Of a DNA stretch of 64,000 nucleotides, positions 1 through 8,385 are shown in pieces (within the stretch, counting starts at the first letter, position 1; the number at the start of each line of letters is the position of its first letter). The DNA is taken from positions 1 through 64,000 of the forward strand of contig CAYVFI010000029.1 in the NCBI GenBank assembly GCA_964450955.1, in the 5' to 3' direction. Under the pieces are notes generated by a model. It did no database searches and was not told where the DNA came from. It was given only the letters and a program-made list of their open reading frames with translations. Made by a program: the position numbers and the translations under genes. The DNA is from CAYNWT01 sp964450955 (GTDB taxonomy: Bacteria > Planctomycetota > Planctomycetia > Planctomycetales > Planctomycetaceae).

Positions 1-187
1 AGAAGACGCGATGAAAGACAGAGGAAAAACTACCTGTAGTTCAACGGGCGCTTACCAAAGACGACTGGGGGTTCAACCAAATTCCCTGGCGTTCACGACT
101 GTTGACGCAAATCTGCGCAGAAGTTTGAGAGCCCCTTGATTGGTTCTAGCCGGTTCAATGCAGATGAGCGATGCCGTCCGTCAACCA
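1..187. other. Left window edge, no supported gene
   Basis: No reading frame here has a convincing start, ribosome binding site or recognisable product. The short open frames that cross it on both strands overlap each other and the 3' end of the small membrane protein gene. It probably holds the downstream flank of the mur cluster. No T-tracted hairpin is visible. Confidence 0.4.
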
Positions 188-529
188 CTACAGCATCACC
201 GCACCAATGCAGCCGATTGCCACCATCAGGATCACCACCAGCCCGCACTGAAATCCGGTCAATTGAATACTGGAACCGGTCTCTTTTTTGATACGCGTGT
301 GTTCTCGGAGGGCGTCGCGTCCCTTCCAGATACTGAATGCCGTCAGACAGTACGAAGCTACCCACAACCACGATGGGGAGTCATAGCCCAGCTGACGACG
401 CACGAACAACAGCACGTTTAGCTCAAGAGACAGAATTCCCAGGATCACGGAGATGACGAAGCCGTTGGAGTAGTATCGCGGCTCATCGCTTAAACTGGAT
501 TCCGTGGCATTTGCGTCGTCGTTGGTCAT
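188..529 (-). CDS. Small three-helix membrane protein of unknown function
   Basis: A 113-residue protein with three likely membrane segments at about residues 22-43, 52-68 and 93-112, and a charged loop (KGRDALREHTRIKKE) between the second and third. The acidic N-terminal 20 residues are probably cytoplasmic. I do not recognise the family. I chose the ATG at 529 (MTNDDANATE), 22 nt past the murB stop on the same strand, because the longer frame back to 586 would run into murB. No good Shine-Dalgarno is visible, so translational coupling to murB is possible. Position after murC-murB suggests co-transcription but does not by itself suggest a cell-wall role. Confidence 0.6.
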   Translation of the reverse strand: MTNDDANATESSLSDEPRYYSNGFVISVILGILSLELNVLLFVRRQLGYDSPSWLWVASYCLTAFSIWKGRDALREHTRIKKETGSSIQLTGFQCGLVVILMVAIGCIGAVML

Positions 530-551
530 GTCACGGGGCCCAAAAAGCTGG

Positions 552-1430
552 TTACCAGATCTGAATTTCTGTTTCGAGATCCACACCGAACTGTTCGGTG
601 ACCGCGGACTTCGCCTTGTCGATTAGCTGCATCACGTCACTGCAGGTCGCGGTTTCTGAGGTGACGATGAAGTTGGCGTGTCGGTCGCTGATTTCGGCTC
701 CACCAATGCGTGTGCCTTTGAGGCCCGCTTGTTCAATCAAATCACCAGCGCTTAGGCCGCGGGGGTTCTTGAATATGCAGCCGGCGCTTTGTGAAGACAG
801 TGGCTGGGTGGCCTTCTTCATAATCCAGACTTTGCGCATCCGTTCTGTGATGGCTTCGGAGTCGTCTTCTTTAAGTTCCAGCGTACAGCTGATGACGGCA
901 AGTTCGTCGACACTGCTGGTTCGGTAACTAAACGTGAGTGCGTCTTCGGCGCGTTCGCGTAGTTCACCGGTGGCGGTTAGCACGGTGACGCCCGTGACGT
1001 AGTTGCCGATGTCTGCCTGGTGGGTGCCTGCGTTTCCGTGGATGGCGCCACCGATTGTTCCGGGGATGCCCGCCAATAACTCAAGGCCCGACAGACCCGC
1101 TTTCACGGTTTCGGACACGACGTTGGAAAGCATCGCTCCGCCAGCCGCAGTCACCGTCGTGCCGGATATTTGAACCTGTGAGAACGCGTCAGCAGTGAGC
1201 CGAATGACCACGCCGTCAAAGCCCTCGTCGGCAACCAGCAGGTTGGAACCGCTGCCCAGCAGTCGGACCGCCACGTTGTTTTCACTGCAGCACTTTACGA
1301 GTGCTTGTAGCTGGTCTGCGTCTTTAGGTTCAGCAACGTACTTTGCAGGTCCGCCCACTTTAAGCCACGTTAGCGGCGCGAGGGGTTCATCCTGCTTCAG
1401 AATGTCGTCGAAATTGTCCAGTGAACTCAT
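552..1430 (-). CDS. murB: UDP-N-acetylenolpyruvoylglucosamine reductase (MurB)
   Basis: MurB reduces UDP-GlcNAc-enolpyruvate to UDP-MurNAc with NADPH and FAD in the cytoplasm, the second committed step of peptidoglycan precursor synthesis. The 292-residue protein has the FAD-binding loop GSGSNLLV (59-66), the GIPGTIGGAIHGNAGTH FAD/pyrophosphate segment (121-137), and SAGCIFKNP (215-223), where the residue that protonates the enol is Cys218 rather than the Ser of E. coli MurB; this substitution occurs in other MurBs. A GTRIGGAEISDRHANFIV segment and a C-terminal Glu-rich stretch complete the family pattern. Length fits a compact MurB. The start lies inside the 3' end of murC (44-nt overlap), so translational coupling is likely. 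A later in-frame start would cut into the first conserved segment. Confidence 0.95.
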   Translation of the reverse strand: MSSLDNFDDILKQDEPLAPLTWLKVGGPAKYVAEPKDADQLQALVKCCSENNVAVRLLGSGSNLLVADEGFDGVVIRLTADAFSQVQISGTTVTAAGGAMLSNVVSETVKAGLSGLELLAGIPGTIGGAIHGNAGTHQADIGNYVTGVTVLTATGELRERAEDALTFSYRTSSVDELAVISCTLELKEDDSEAITERMRKVWIMKKATQPLSSQSAGCIFKNPRGLSAGDLIEQAGLKGTRIGGAEISDRHANFIVTSETATCSDVMQLIDKAKSAVTEQFGVDLETEIQIW

Positions 1431-2817
1431 GCGGAATCCGATCGATGTTCCCGGCTCCCATCGTCAACAACACATCGCCGGGTTCGAGGGAATGGTCCAA
1501 AGTTGTGAGGATTCGGTCAAGCGACGAGCCGGTATCCGCTCGGCAGCCCCGGGCCGTTATTGCTTCAGCCAGCCGGCTTGCCAGCTGATCGCAGGCTTCC
1601 ACCCCAACGTGCTCGCGAGCCGCGAAGATGGGGGCGACGATTGCTCTGTCGGCCTTACAGAGGGCCCCGGTGAAGTCGTCAAACAGATTTGTGGTCCGAG
1701 AATACTGGTGCGGTTCGAACACGGCGCAGATGCGTCGTCGCGGGTACTTTTGCCTGGCGGCTCTGATGGTGGCGGTGATTGCCGTGGGGTGGTGGGCGTA
1801 GTCATCAACCACTGTCACGCCGCCAAAGGTGCCAATTTCCTGAAACCTGCGCTGGAGCCCAGGGAAGGTAAGGAGTGCGGCTTCAATTTGTGCCGCAGGA
1901 ACGCCCAGTTCGGCGGTAACCGCAATGGCGGCCAAAGCGTTCATGACATGATGTCGGCCGAACAGTGGCAGCAGAATGTCACAGTGATGGTGAGCGCCGT
2001 GGCAGACGCGAAACATCAAACCCGCCTCAACCGGGCACACGTCCTGTGCATGCCATCCGACAGGCCCTGAGAGTGAGAACCGCGTTACCTGTCCCGGGTA
2101 TGCCTCAGCAATTGCCGCGGTGGTGCGACAATCGACGTTGGCCAAAAGTGTTCCGTCGTGGCTTAGCTGTTCGGCGAACTCAGCGAACGCACGTTTCTGA
2201 TCGTCTTCATCTTCGAAGCAATCAAAGTGATCGGGTTCAATGCCCAGCATGACGATCGTATCTGGTTCGAGCTCCAAAAACGCTCGACGATACTCGCATG
2301 CTTCAGCCACGAACAGCTTGCTGCTTCCAGCCCAGCCACTCTTACAAGGCCATGTCAGCGACGCGCCCATGGCCACTGATGGCGACAACCCGGCTTGTGA
2401 AAGTATCCAGCTGCAAAGCGCCGTTGTTGTGCTTTTGCCATGCGTGCCGCACACGGCGACTCCGTGTCGGTCTCGCATAAGTTCACCCAACATCTGCGGG
2501 TAACTTAAAACCGGAACGCCGCGTTCCTGAGCCGCTTGAACTTCAACATTGTCATCACCGACCGCTGGTGAGTGAACAAGCACGTCAACGTCCGACGGTA
2601 GGTGGGCTGCAGCATGTCCTTTGGCAATCTGGATTGCCGGTTCGTCGAAAGGTTCCAAATGGAAGCTGTTGTCCGAACCGGTCACGCTCCATTGGAACCC
2701 GGTCAGTAGCTGGGCCAGTGCACGCATACCCGTCCCGCACGCTCCCACCAGGTGCGCGCGGCGAGTCTGACCAGATTCAGGTCGAGACGTAAGGAGAGAT
2801 GTGGGAAGAGACGTCAT
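1387..2817 (-). CDS. murC: UDP-N-acetylmuramate--L-alanine ligase (MurC)
   Basis: MurC adds L-Ala to UDP-MurNAc with ATP hydrolysis, the first stem-peptide step, in the cytoplasm. The 476-residue protein has a Rossmann-like N-terminal domain starting LVGACGTGMRALA (23-35; the family more often has GIGGxGM), the Mur-ligase P-loop GTHGKSTTT (124-132), a central DDYAHHPTAI motif and the AVFEPHQYSRT segment typical of MurC and the related ligase Mpl. Mpl is an alternative, but the overlap with murB favours MurC. It is the first gene of a short mur operon followed by murB and a small membrane protein. No strong Shine-Dalgarno precedes the ATG. Confidence 0.93.
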   Translation of the reverse strand: MTSLPTSLLTSRPESGQTRRAHLVGACGTGMRALAQLLTGFQWSVTGSDNSFHLEPFDEPAIQIAKGHAAAHLPSDVDVLVHSPAVGDDNVEVQAAQERGVPVLSYPQMLGELMRDRHGVAVCGTHGKSTTTALCSWILSQAGLSPSVAMGASLTWPCKSGWAGSSKLFVAEACEYRRAFLELEPDTIVMLGIEPDHFDCFEDEDDQKRAFAEFAEQLSHDGTLLANVDCRTTAAIAEAYPGQVTRFSLSGPVGWHAQDVCPVEAGLMFRVCHGAHHHCDILLPLFGRHHVMNALAAIAVTAELGVPAAQIEAALLTFPGLQRRFQEIGTFGGVTVVDDYAHHPTAITATIRAARQKYPRRRICAVFEPHQYSRTTNLFDDFTGALCKADRAIVAPIFAAREHVGVEACDQLASRLAEAITARGCRADTGSSLDRILTTLDHSLEPGDVLLTMGAGNIDRIPHEFTGQFRRHSEAG

Positions 2818-2938
2818 GCAGAAGAACCGCTATCAGGGCGGCAAATCGTAGCAGATCGCGCATTTGGCGCTTACATCAACTTCTGCGGTCTCCAGGCGGC
2901 CCGAACGGTCTCTTTTTGCGGGTCGCGTAGGAATCAGG

Positions 2939-2970
2939 AAGCCACGAAAAACACGAAAAGGCACAAAAAC
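2939..2970. repeat. Short A-rich CACGAAAA-type intergenic repeat
   Basis: Within the 271-nt gap between murC and the coiled-coil gene lies a motif GCCACGAAAAACACGAAAAG at 2941-2960, continued by GCACAAAAAC. It consists of near-repeats of CACGAAAA. I associate such CACGAAAAACACGAAAAGGC elements with scattered intergenic copies in Planctomycetes and Verrucomicrobia genomes; that is recollection, not a search. Only one copy is present in this window. Confidence 0.4.
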
Positions 2971-3073
2971 AGGTGGCAGCGGTTCGGCTCTCACTCAGGT
3001 ACCCCGGCGAAGCCCTCATGCGGCGATGAACCACCGGAACAAAACCATCCCAACGTCATTGCCGCACCCCGAT

Positions 3074-3088
3074 GCAACTGGAAGTTGC
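3074..3088 (-). terminator. Small hairpin directly after the last gene of the PspA operon
   Basis: GCAACT-GGA-AGTTGC forms a perfect 6-bp stem with a 3-nt loop immediately downstream of the TAG stop at 3089 on the minus strand. There is no U-tract, so it is at best a weak terminator or an mRNA 3'-end stabiliser. Confidence 0.25.
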
Positions 3089-3952
3089 CTAGCGGCGGGT
3101 GCGGATGGTTTCGCGGCGGACTAGTTCGGGGATCGCTTCGTCGTGTTCGGTGTGGATGCCTGTGATGAACTCGAGTTCGTTCAGGGTCTTTTCGGTCCCC
3201 AGCATGTCGTCGGCGACTTCGTTGACCTGGTCGGACACGAGGTTTGGTTCTCTACGATTGATGGCCAGTTCGCCAAGCGTCTGGATTTTGTTTTCCAGTC
3301 GGCGAATTTCCAGTTGCACGAGTTCGTGGTTCTGGTCTGCTTTGCGGTAGTTGCTCAGGCGGCTCTCGCAGGTCTTGAGGTCGTCCTTGAGTGTGCTGAG
3401 GATTCGCTGACGTTGCTCGTTGGCCGGTCGTGACTCTTCGCGTTCGATACGTTCCTTCAGCGCGTTGACTTCGTTGAAAATTCGTGGTTCGTCAGTCGAT
3501 TTGAGGAACTCATTGAGCGAGTACTCGGTGTACAGCAATTTCAGGTAGGTCCACAGCAGTCGATCCAGGCCTTTCATTTGCTTCGCCTGTAGAGTCTCAG
3601 ACTTGGTTGCGTGCAAATCCTCAGCGATCTGTCGCAGCTTCTTGCAACGACCGGCGAGTTCCTTGTAACGGTCCTTCGATTTACGCGGCAGCGCCAGCAT
3701 GATTTTGCGAAGACTGCGCTTTGCGTCCTGGTCCGAAGACGCTTTTGCTTTCTTGTGTTCCTGAGCATCGACGTGTTTGCGGAACCCGTCATGCGTTCCG
3801 ATTAATCCGAGATAACCAACTTCGGCGGCCATGACCAGGGGAATGGCGACTTCGGGTTTACCGCTGATTGCTGCGAAACCCATCCCGCCCGCGAAGGCCA
3901 GGACGTTCCATTTGTTTTTGAACGCCGCTTTGATGTACTTCAGAAAATCCAC
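3089..3952 (-). CDS. Membrane-anchored coiled-coil protein of unknown function
   Basis: A 287-residue protein. Residues about 15-52 are weakly hydrophobic and Gly/Ala-rich, compatible with a membrane hairpin; the rest is highly charged and mainly helical, with coiled-coil-like stretches around 85-120 and 160-240. It starts at GTG. I do not recognise the family. It is the last of seven minus-strand genes running from pspA, 64 nt after the ABC ATPase gene. A short membrane hairpin plus long charged helices is what one would expect of a partner of PspA-type coiled coils or of a transporter-associated scaffold, but that is inference from architecture and context only. Confidence 0.7.
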   Translation of the reverse strand: MDFLKYIKAAFKNKWNVLAFAGGMGFAAISGKPEVAIPLVMAAEVGYLGLIGTHDGFRKHVDAQEHKKAKASSDQDAKRSLRKIMLALPRKSKDRYKELAGRCKKLRQIAEDLHATKSETLQAKQMKGLDRLLWTYLKLLYTEYSLNEFLKSTDEPRIFNEVNALKERIEREESRPANEQRQRILSTLKDDLKTCESRLSNYRKADQNHELVQLEIRRLENKIQTLGELAINRREPNLVSDQVNEVADDMLGTEKTLNELEFITGIHTEHDEAIPELVRRETIRTRR

Positions 3953-4016
3953 TGCTGATCCCGTTTGTGACGGCTTCCACCCGTCTTAGTGTAGCCGGAA
4001 GGATTGATGACCTCCG

Positions 4017-5018
4017 CTATTTGGCTTTGCTGTGACCTGCTTCGAGTCGAGTGATCTCATCTCGAATATAGTACACGGTTTCCTGGAACGCAGGCTCCCT
4101 TTGCATCTCACGAGCCGGCCGATCAGGCGGTTCTACTTCCATTTCCTTCACCAAAGTGCCCGGCGAACTACTCAGGATATAGACCCTGTCGCCAAGGTAA
4201 ACGGCTTCTTCGATCGAGTGGGTCACGAAAAACACTGTGGCTTCGACCTCTCGCCACAAACTTACCAAAAGGTCCTGCATATCCGCTCGGGTTTGGGGGT
4301 CCAGAGCTCCGAAGGGCTCGTCCATGAGGATGATGCGTGGCTTCAGAATAAGCGTTCTGGCAATGGCAACACGTTGGCGCATGCCGCCTGAGAGTTCGTG
4401 CGGGTACTTGTTGCGGTCGGCGTCTACGTCGAGGCCGACCTTGCTGATCCATTCGAGACCCAGTTCGTTTCGTACCTTTGCGGGCACGTGCTGGCACTCA
4501 AGACCGAATGTGATGTTTTGCAGGACCGTGCGGTGATCGAAACTGGTGTAGTCCTGAAACACCATTCCGCGATCGGCCCCAGTCCTGATGACTGGTTGGC
4601 CCTGAACCAGCACGTCGCCAAACGTTGGCGGGTGCTGTGGTTCCAGTCCGGCAATCAGCCGCAGAATGGTGCTCTTGCCGCATCCCGACGGACCAAGCAC
4701 GCTGATGAACTCGCCCTTGTCCGGGATGTCCTCGACCTTGAAAGTGACATCTTTGATGGCGGTAAACGCATTAGCGCTGTCGTAGCTGTAGGTCTTGGTG
4801 ACGTTCCTGAACTCGACAATGTATTTCGAGTTAGGTTCGTCAGCGTGGTTGGCCGACGGTTTAATTACTTTGCCGACACCAACTTCCGGCTGCGCGGTGG
4901 AATTGTCTTGATTCGGCCGGGGTAAGTCCGAACCACTGTCGTTTGCCGGTGCCGTAGCGTCCTGGTTGGCTACGTCGGAACCAGCGCCGTCGGTTTTCTG
5001 TTCCTTTGCATCGCTCAT
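4017..5018 (-). CDS. ABC transporter ATP-binding protein, nitrate/sulfonate/taurine type
   Basis: A 333-residue cytoplasmic ATPase of the SsuB/TauB/NrtD class. It has Walker A GPSGCGKST (about 109-117), Q-loop in MVFQDY, signature LSGGMRQR (about 209-216), Walker B IILMDEP and switch His in VFFVTHS. The first roughly 65 residues are a low-complexity acidic/Asn/Pro-rich extension not usual for the family. I chose the ATG at 5018, which overlaps the permease stop as ATGA and has GGAG 8 nt upstream, rather than the GTG at 5027. Together with the permease and the substrate-binding protein it forms a complete importer. The substrate cannot be told from sequence. Confidence 0.92.
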   Translation of the reverse strand: MSDAKEQKTDGAGSDVANQDATAPANDSGSDLPRPNQDNSTAQPEVGVGKVIKPSANHADEPNSKYIVEFRNVTKTYSYDSANAFTAIKDVTFKVEDIPDKGEFISVLGPSGCGKSTILRLIAGLEPQHPPTFGDVLVQGQPVIRTGADRGMVFQDYTSFDHRTVLQNITFGLECQHVPAKVRNELGLEWISKVGLDVDADRNKYPHELSGGMRQRVAIARTLILKPRIILMDEPFGALDPQTRADMQDLLVSLWREVEATVFFVTHSIEEAVYLGDRVYILSSSPGTLVKEMEVEPPDRPAREMQREPAFQETVYYIRDEITRLEAGHSKAK

Positions 5019-6001
5019 GGCCGCCACTCCGCATGCTTTGGCGGTCCCGGATCGTCAGGCTTTATCACCGCACACTTGATGTTGTCCCAGATACCCGTGA
5101 CGCCCCCAAGAGCCCGGTTCAGGAATCCGTATCCGCCGTACCGGTGCGGGAACAGTTCTCTTTGCACCCAGAACAAGAACCGGTCTATCGCGAATGCGAC
5201 GGCAGGTATGATTAAGATAATCAGGTAGATGTGTTCGCGTGGGCCTTGTCGCTGCGACGTACGAATCAGGAACCCGAGTCCGCCTTCTTCATCCGCCAGC
5301 TTCACGACTTCAGCCAGCATGATGTAGCCAAACGCAATGCCGAAAAGGACTCGAAGTGAGTTAAACACGGACGGCATGGCCAGTGGCACCAGAACTTTCA
5401 TCATGATTTGCCAGGTGCTTGCGCCCAGCGTTCTGGCTGTATCAATATAGCGTTGGCCGACATCGCGAATTGCCTGCGACGAATCCGCGATGATAAACGC
5501 GACCGATGCCATAAAGATGAACATGATCTTCTGGGACTCAGCGATCCCAAAGAAAAAAAACGTCAATGGAATCAGGGCCGCAATAGGGATGTTGCGTCCG
5601 AAAATAATCAACGGCGACAAGAGCGCTGCCACGCGTGTGAAACAGCCAGCCAGCACTCCCAGTGGAATGCCTACCAAACACGCCAAACCGAAACCAAACG
5701 CCACGCGGCGAATTGTCGTGATCGCATTTCGAGTCAAAGCTCGCTCAAACCACAGCGATTTGAATTCGTCGAAGGTCTCAGAAATGCTCGGTAACGTATT
5801 GTAGCCGATGATGCGATCTTCTCTGACATCCTGACGAGTTACGAACCACCAGATCGTGAAGACAATCCCCACGGAAACGGCAGCCAGTAGTAATGACTGC
5901 CACATTGGAATTGGCTGGCGCAGAGAAAACCAACCGCCTATGGCCTTCCGAGGGGTCTCGGTTTTCGGGGTTGGATCCGGTTTCGCAGTGCTGTCTGTCA
6001 T
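5015..6001 (-). CDS. ABC transporter permease, nitrate/sulfonate/taurine type
   Basis: A 328-residue inner-membrane permease of the binding-protein-dependent type (SsuC/TauC-like). There is one N-terminal helix (about 34-54) and a core of five to six helices. The cytoplasmic coupling (EAA) loop reads DTARTLGASTWQIMMKV, a close match to the family consensus. The next gene's start overlaps its stop by 4 nt, so the permease and ATPase are translationally coupled. It is 72 nt downstream of the substrate-binding/OmpA gene. The C-terminus is longer than usual after the last helix, ending in a Pro-rich tail. Confidence 0.92.
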   Translation of the reverse strand: MTDSTAKPDPTPKTETPRKAIGGWFSLRQPIPMWQSLLLAAVSVGIVFTIWWFVTRQDVREDRIIGYNTLPSISETFDEFKSLWFERALTRNAITTIRRVAFGFGLACLVGIPLGVLAGCFTRVAALLSPLIIFGRNIPIAALIPLTFFFFGIAESQKIMFIFMASVAFIIADSSQAIRDVGQRYIDTARTLGASTWQIMMKVLVPLAMPSVFNSLRVLFGIAFGYIMLAEVVKLADEEGGLGFLIRTSQRQGPREHIYLIILIIPAVAFAIDRFLFWVQRELFPHRYGGYGFLNRALGGVTGIWDNIKCAVIKPDDPGPPKHAEWRP

Positions 6002-6073
6002 GTCCCGCCTTCAGGTTCTTTCCGAACTGAAAGACCACCGACCATTTGGATCGGTGGTCAACGACAGGCCAAC

Positions 6074-7855
6074 TTAGTCCCCGGCTTCTGCTGAGAAGAT
6101 CCGAACCTCAACGCGCCGATTCTTGGCGTGGTTGCCAGGATCGTTTTCATCGTAAGGGTGGTCCCAGCCCATACCCTCGGTATTGATCCTGTCTTCACCG
6201 ATCGTCTTAAATTTCTTCAGCAAGGCTTCCTTCACAGCTTTCGCCCTGTTGCCGGAGAGTTCTTTCACAAGAGAGTCGTCAGGAAGCTGGGATTTCATGG
6301 AAGTGTCAGCGTGCCCTTCAATGATTACGCGAGCAGCTCCAAACTGGGACACAAGCTCAGCGATCTTGTCCAACACGTTGTCGACATTTGGATCGTAGAG
6401 GACATCAATCTTTCTGCCGGCTTCATCCCTGGTGACGGTCTTCCGCAAATCCCAGCTATTGGGATAGAAGTGAATGATGACCGTGTTCGAGAGAATCTCA
6501 TCTTCTGCGCCGCGAATAGCCTGGCTGGTCTTCGGAGCGAAAGAAACCTGATACTCGTCCTTGCTGGATGCGTACTTGTCTTCCTGTCCCAGCTTCTTAA
6601 TGATCGAGAAGTCCATGACCTGATCGAATGAAACCGGGCGGTGACGAATGGAACGCGTTCGCCGGTAAACGTAGTACGCCTGTTCCCACACCTTTTCAAA
6701 TCGAGCCGGGTTGTTTTGGTTCAGGAAGAACTCGTAGTTCTCAGCCCAGTTTGTACTGTGGGCGTCAGCCAGCATTGCCAGAGTTTCGTCAGCGGGAATT
6801 GCGTAACCATCTGCCATCAGTTTGGCAGCCTTCTGCTTACCCGCAGTGGATTTCATCGCTTCCATACCGTCGAAGATGCCACGGACAAGGCCTTCACAAA
6901 GGTCAGGATGATCTTTCGCAAAGTCCGCGCGGGCAAACCAGACATCTGCGATCAGCTTGTTTGCTGTCGCAGTTGTGACAAGCATGCGGTTCTCATCAAG
7001 GTCACTCAGGTTGTAAATATCCGGAGCCCACGAAACACAGGCCGCAATGTCTTTTCGTGAGTTGAATGCGGCGGCCGCTTCGAATGCATCGGTCAGCGTA
7101 ACCATTTCAACCTGCGATGGCTGTAGACCACCGGCGACCAACATTCGCAGCAGGAAGTATTCTGATGGACTGTTTTTGGCGAGGGCGATCTTTTTGCCCT
7201 TCAGATCCTTAACCGTCTTAATGTCTTGACGAACCACAATCCCGTCACCGCCGTTTGACCAGTCTACCTGCTGGTAGATTCGTGGCATGACTCGACTGTC
7301 TTTCGGGTTCCCGTTGGAATCGACAAACCCCTCCATAAACAGCGGCACCATATCAAGCGTTGCCCAGCCAATGTGGACCTTGCCTGCCGCGTAGACATCC
7401 CGCATTGAGACCGGATCGTCGATCAACTGCAGATCGACCTTAAACTCCCGGCCATCAGCTGTCTTCCACACCTTGCCTGGTGCCAGACCGTCGTTAGCGA
7501 GAATGATGGGAGCCCAGCCAGCCCAGACGTTGATGGCGAACTTAACAGTGTTATCTTCGAGAGGCTCGTAAGCCGCGGTGCCTTTGACGGCCGGGAGTCG
7601 GTCACCGGGAACGTACTTGTATTCCTTTTTTGTTGTTACCCCTGCAACTTGACTCGGATCTTCAGCATCGCCTGGACCTGCTTTCGGCTTGGTTGGATCG
7701 TCCAACACATCTCCGTCGATGTCTTCGGAGAACTCTTTTTCACCTTCAGGTGCAAGCACACCAAGTAAACCACCCTGGTAGGCAGCGAAGCCAACAAGCC
7801 CGGCGATGACCAGGAAGACTGCGAGATAAAATGCGGGAGTCGGTTTTCCAGCCAT
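6074..7855 (-). CDS. ABC substrate-binding protein fused to a C-terminal OmpA peptidoglycan-binding domain
   Basis: The 593-residue protein has an N-terminal membrane anchor (about 8-34), an acidic linker, a periplasmic substrate-binding domain of the NMT1/TauA type (about 103-410) including LKGKKIALAKNSPSEYFL (218-235), and a C-terminal OmpA domain (about 457-588) with GHADTS (514-519), LSGNRAKAV (533-541) and NRRVEVRI (579-586). OmpA domains bind diaminopimelate in peptidoglycan through conserved Asp and Arg residues, present here. Start: the ATG at 7855 has AGAGG 7 nt upstream; the frame could extend to 7909 but without a better signal. The architecture implies a binding protein tethered to the inner membrane and to the wall, partnering the permease downstream. 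The ligand is unknown. Confidence 0.9.
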   Translation of the reverse strand: MAGKPTPAFYLAVFLVIAGLVGFAAYQGGLLGVLAPEGEKEFSEDIDGDVLDDPTKPKAGPGDAEDPSQVAGVTTKKEYKYVPGDRLPAVKGTAAYEPLEDNTVKFAINVWAGWAPIILANDGLAPGKVWKTADGREFKVDLQLIDDPVSMRDVYAAGKVHIGWATLDMVPLFMEGFVDSNGNPKDSRVMPRIYQQVDWSNGGDGIVVRQDIKTVKDLKGKKIALAKNSPSEYFLLRMLVAGGLQPSQVEMVTLTDAFEAAAAFNSRKDIAACVSWAPDIYNLSDLDENRMLVTTATANKLIADVWFARADFAKDHPDLCEGLVRGIFDGMEAMKSTAGKQKAAKLMADGYAIPADETLAMLADAHSTNWAENYEFFLNQNNPARFEKVWEQAYYVYRRTRSIRHRPVSFDQVMDFSIIKKLGQEDKYASSKDEYQVSFAPKTSQAIRGAEDEILSNTVIIHFYPNSWDLRKTVTRDEAGRKIDVLYDPNVDNVLDKIAELVSQFGAARVIIEGHADTSMKSQLPDDSLVKELSGNRAKAVKEALLKKFKTIGEDRINTEGMGWDHPYDENDPGNHAKNRRVEVRIFSAEAGD

Positions 7856-8004
7856 TGGTGTCCTCTCAGATTGTTCACAAAGACCGCACGGAAATAGGCG
7901 CGGTTGCAACAGGAATGTGAACGTACGAATGCCCCGGTTGGTTCACGTGATTTTGTGGCGTCTTTGACTGAACGGTTCAGCCGGATTCATTGAATATGGC
8001 CTGA

Positions 8005-8304
8005 CTACGGACGCCAGACTGAAGCGGCAGGTGGTCGGTGTTCCTGCATTTGGTGGCAGAACTGCATGATGTTGAACGCGGAAAGTTCGCACATGAGTTC
8101 GGTTATTTTTGCGTGCTGTTCGTCGTCGAGTGTTGGCTCAACGGCCTTCAGTAATGTGACCAGGCGCGTTTCCTGTTCGCTCATTTCCTGGTCGTCAATG
8201 ACACCGTCAGCCATCGCGTCCAGAAACGTTGTCAGCTTGGCTGCGTAGTCGTCGATGAGAGGCTCGTTGGTTTTTTCGTCAATCCAGCTGCGGCGTTCTG
8301 CCAT
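8005..8304 (-). CDS. Small acidic helical protein, possibly TerB-like
   Basis: A 99-residue soluble protein that looks mostly alpha-helical. ADGVIDDQEM (about 32-41) resembles the acidic ADGExDxxE loop of TerB-type helical bundles and also an EF-hand-like loop. A second acidic pair occurs at TLDDEQ. The ATG at 8304 has AGGAG 8 nt upstream. It lies between the AAA ATPase and the substrate-binding/OmpA gene in the PspA operon, so it may be a small adaptor or regulator for one of these. TerB membership is tentative; I cannot exclude an unrelated helical bundle. Confidence 0.65.
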   Translation of the reverse strand: MAERRSWIDEKTNEPLIDDYAAKLTTFLDAMADGVIDDQEMSEQETRLVTLLKAVEPTLDDEQHAKITELMCELSAFNIMQFCHQMQEHRPPAASVWRP

Positions 8305-8385
8305 GGGGGTTCTCCTGTTTGTCGTTTCGCCTTCCGGCGGGTTAGGTCGTTGTTGCGTTCGCTCGCCTTCCGGCCGAACTACGAA

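Noticed and set aside
1195..2070. 291-codon plus-strand frame across murB and murC
   Set aside because: Both mur genes are well supported on the minus strand and this frame matches nothing.
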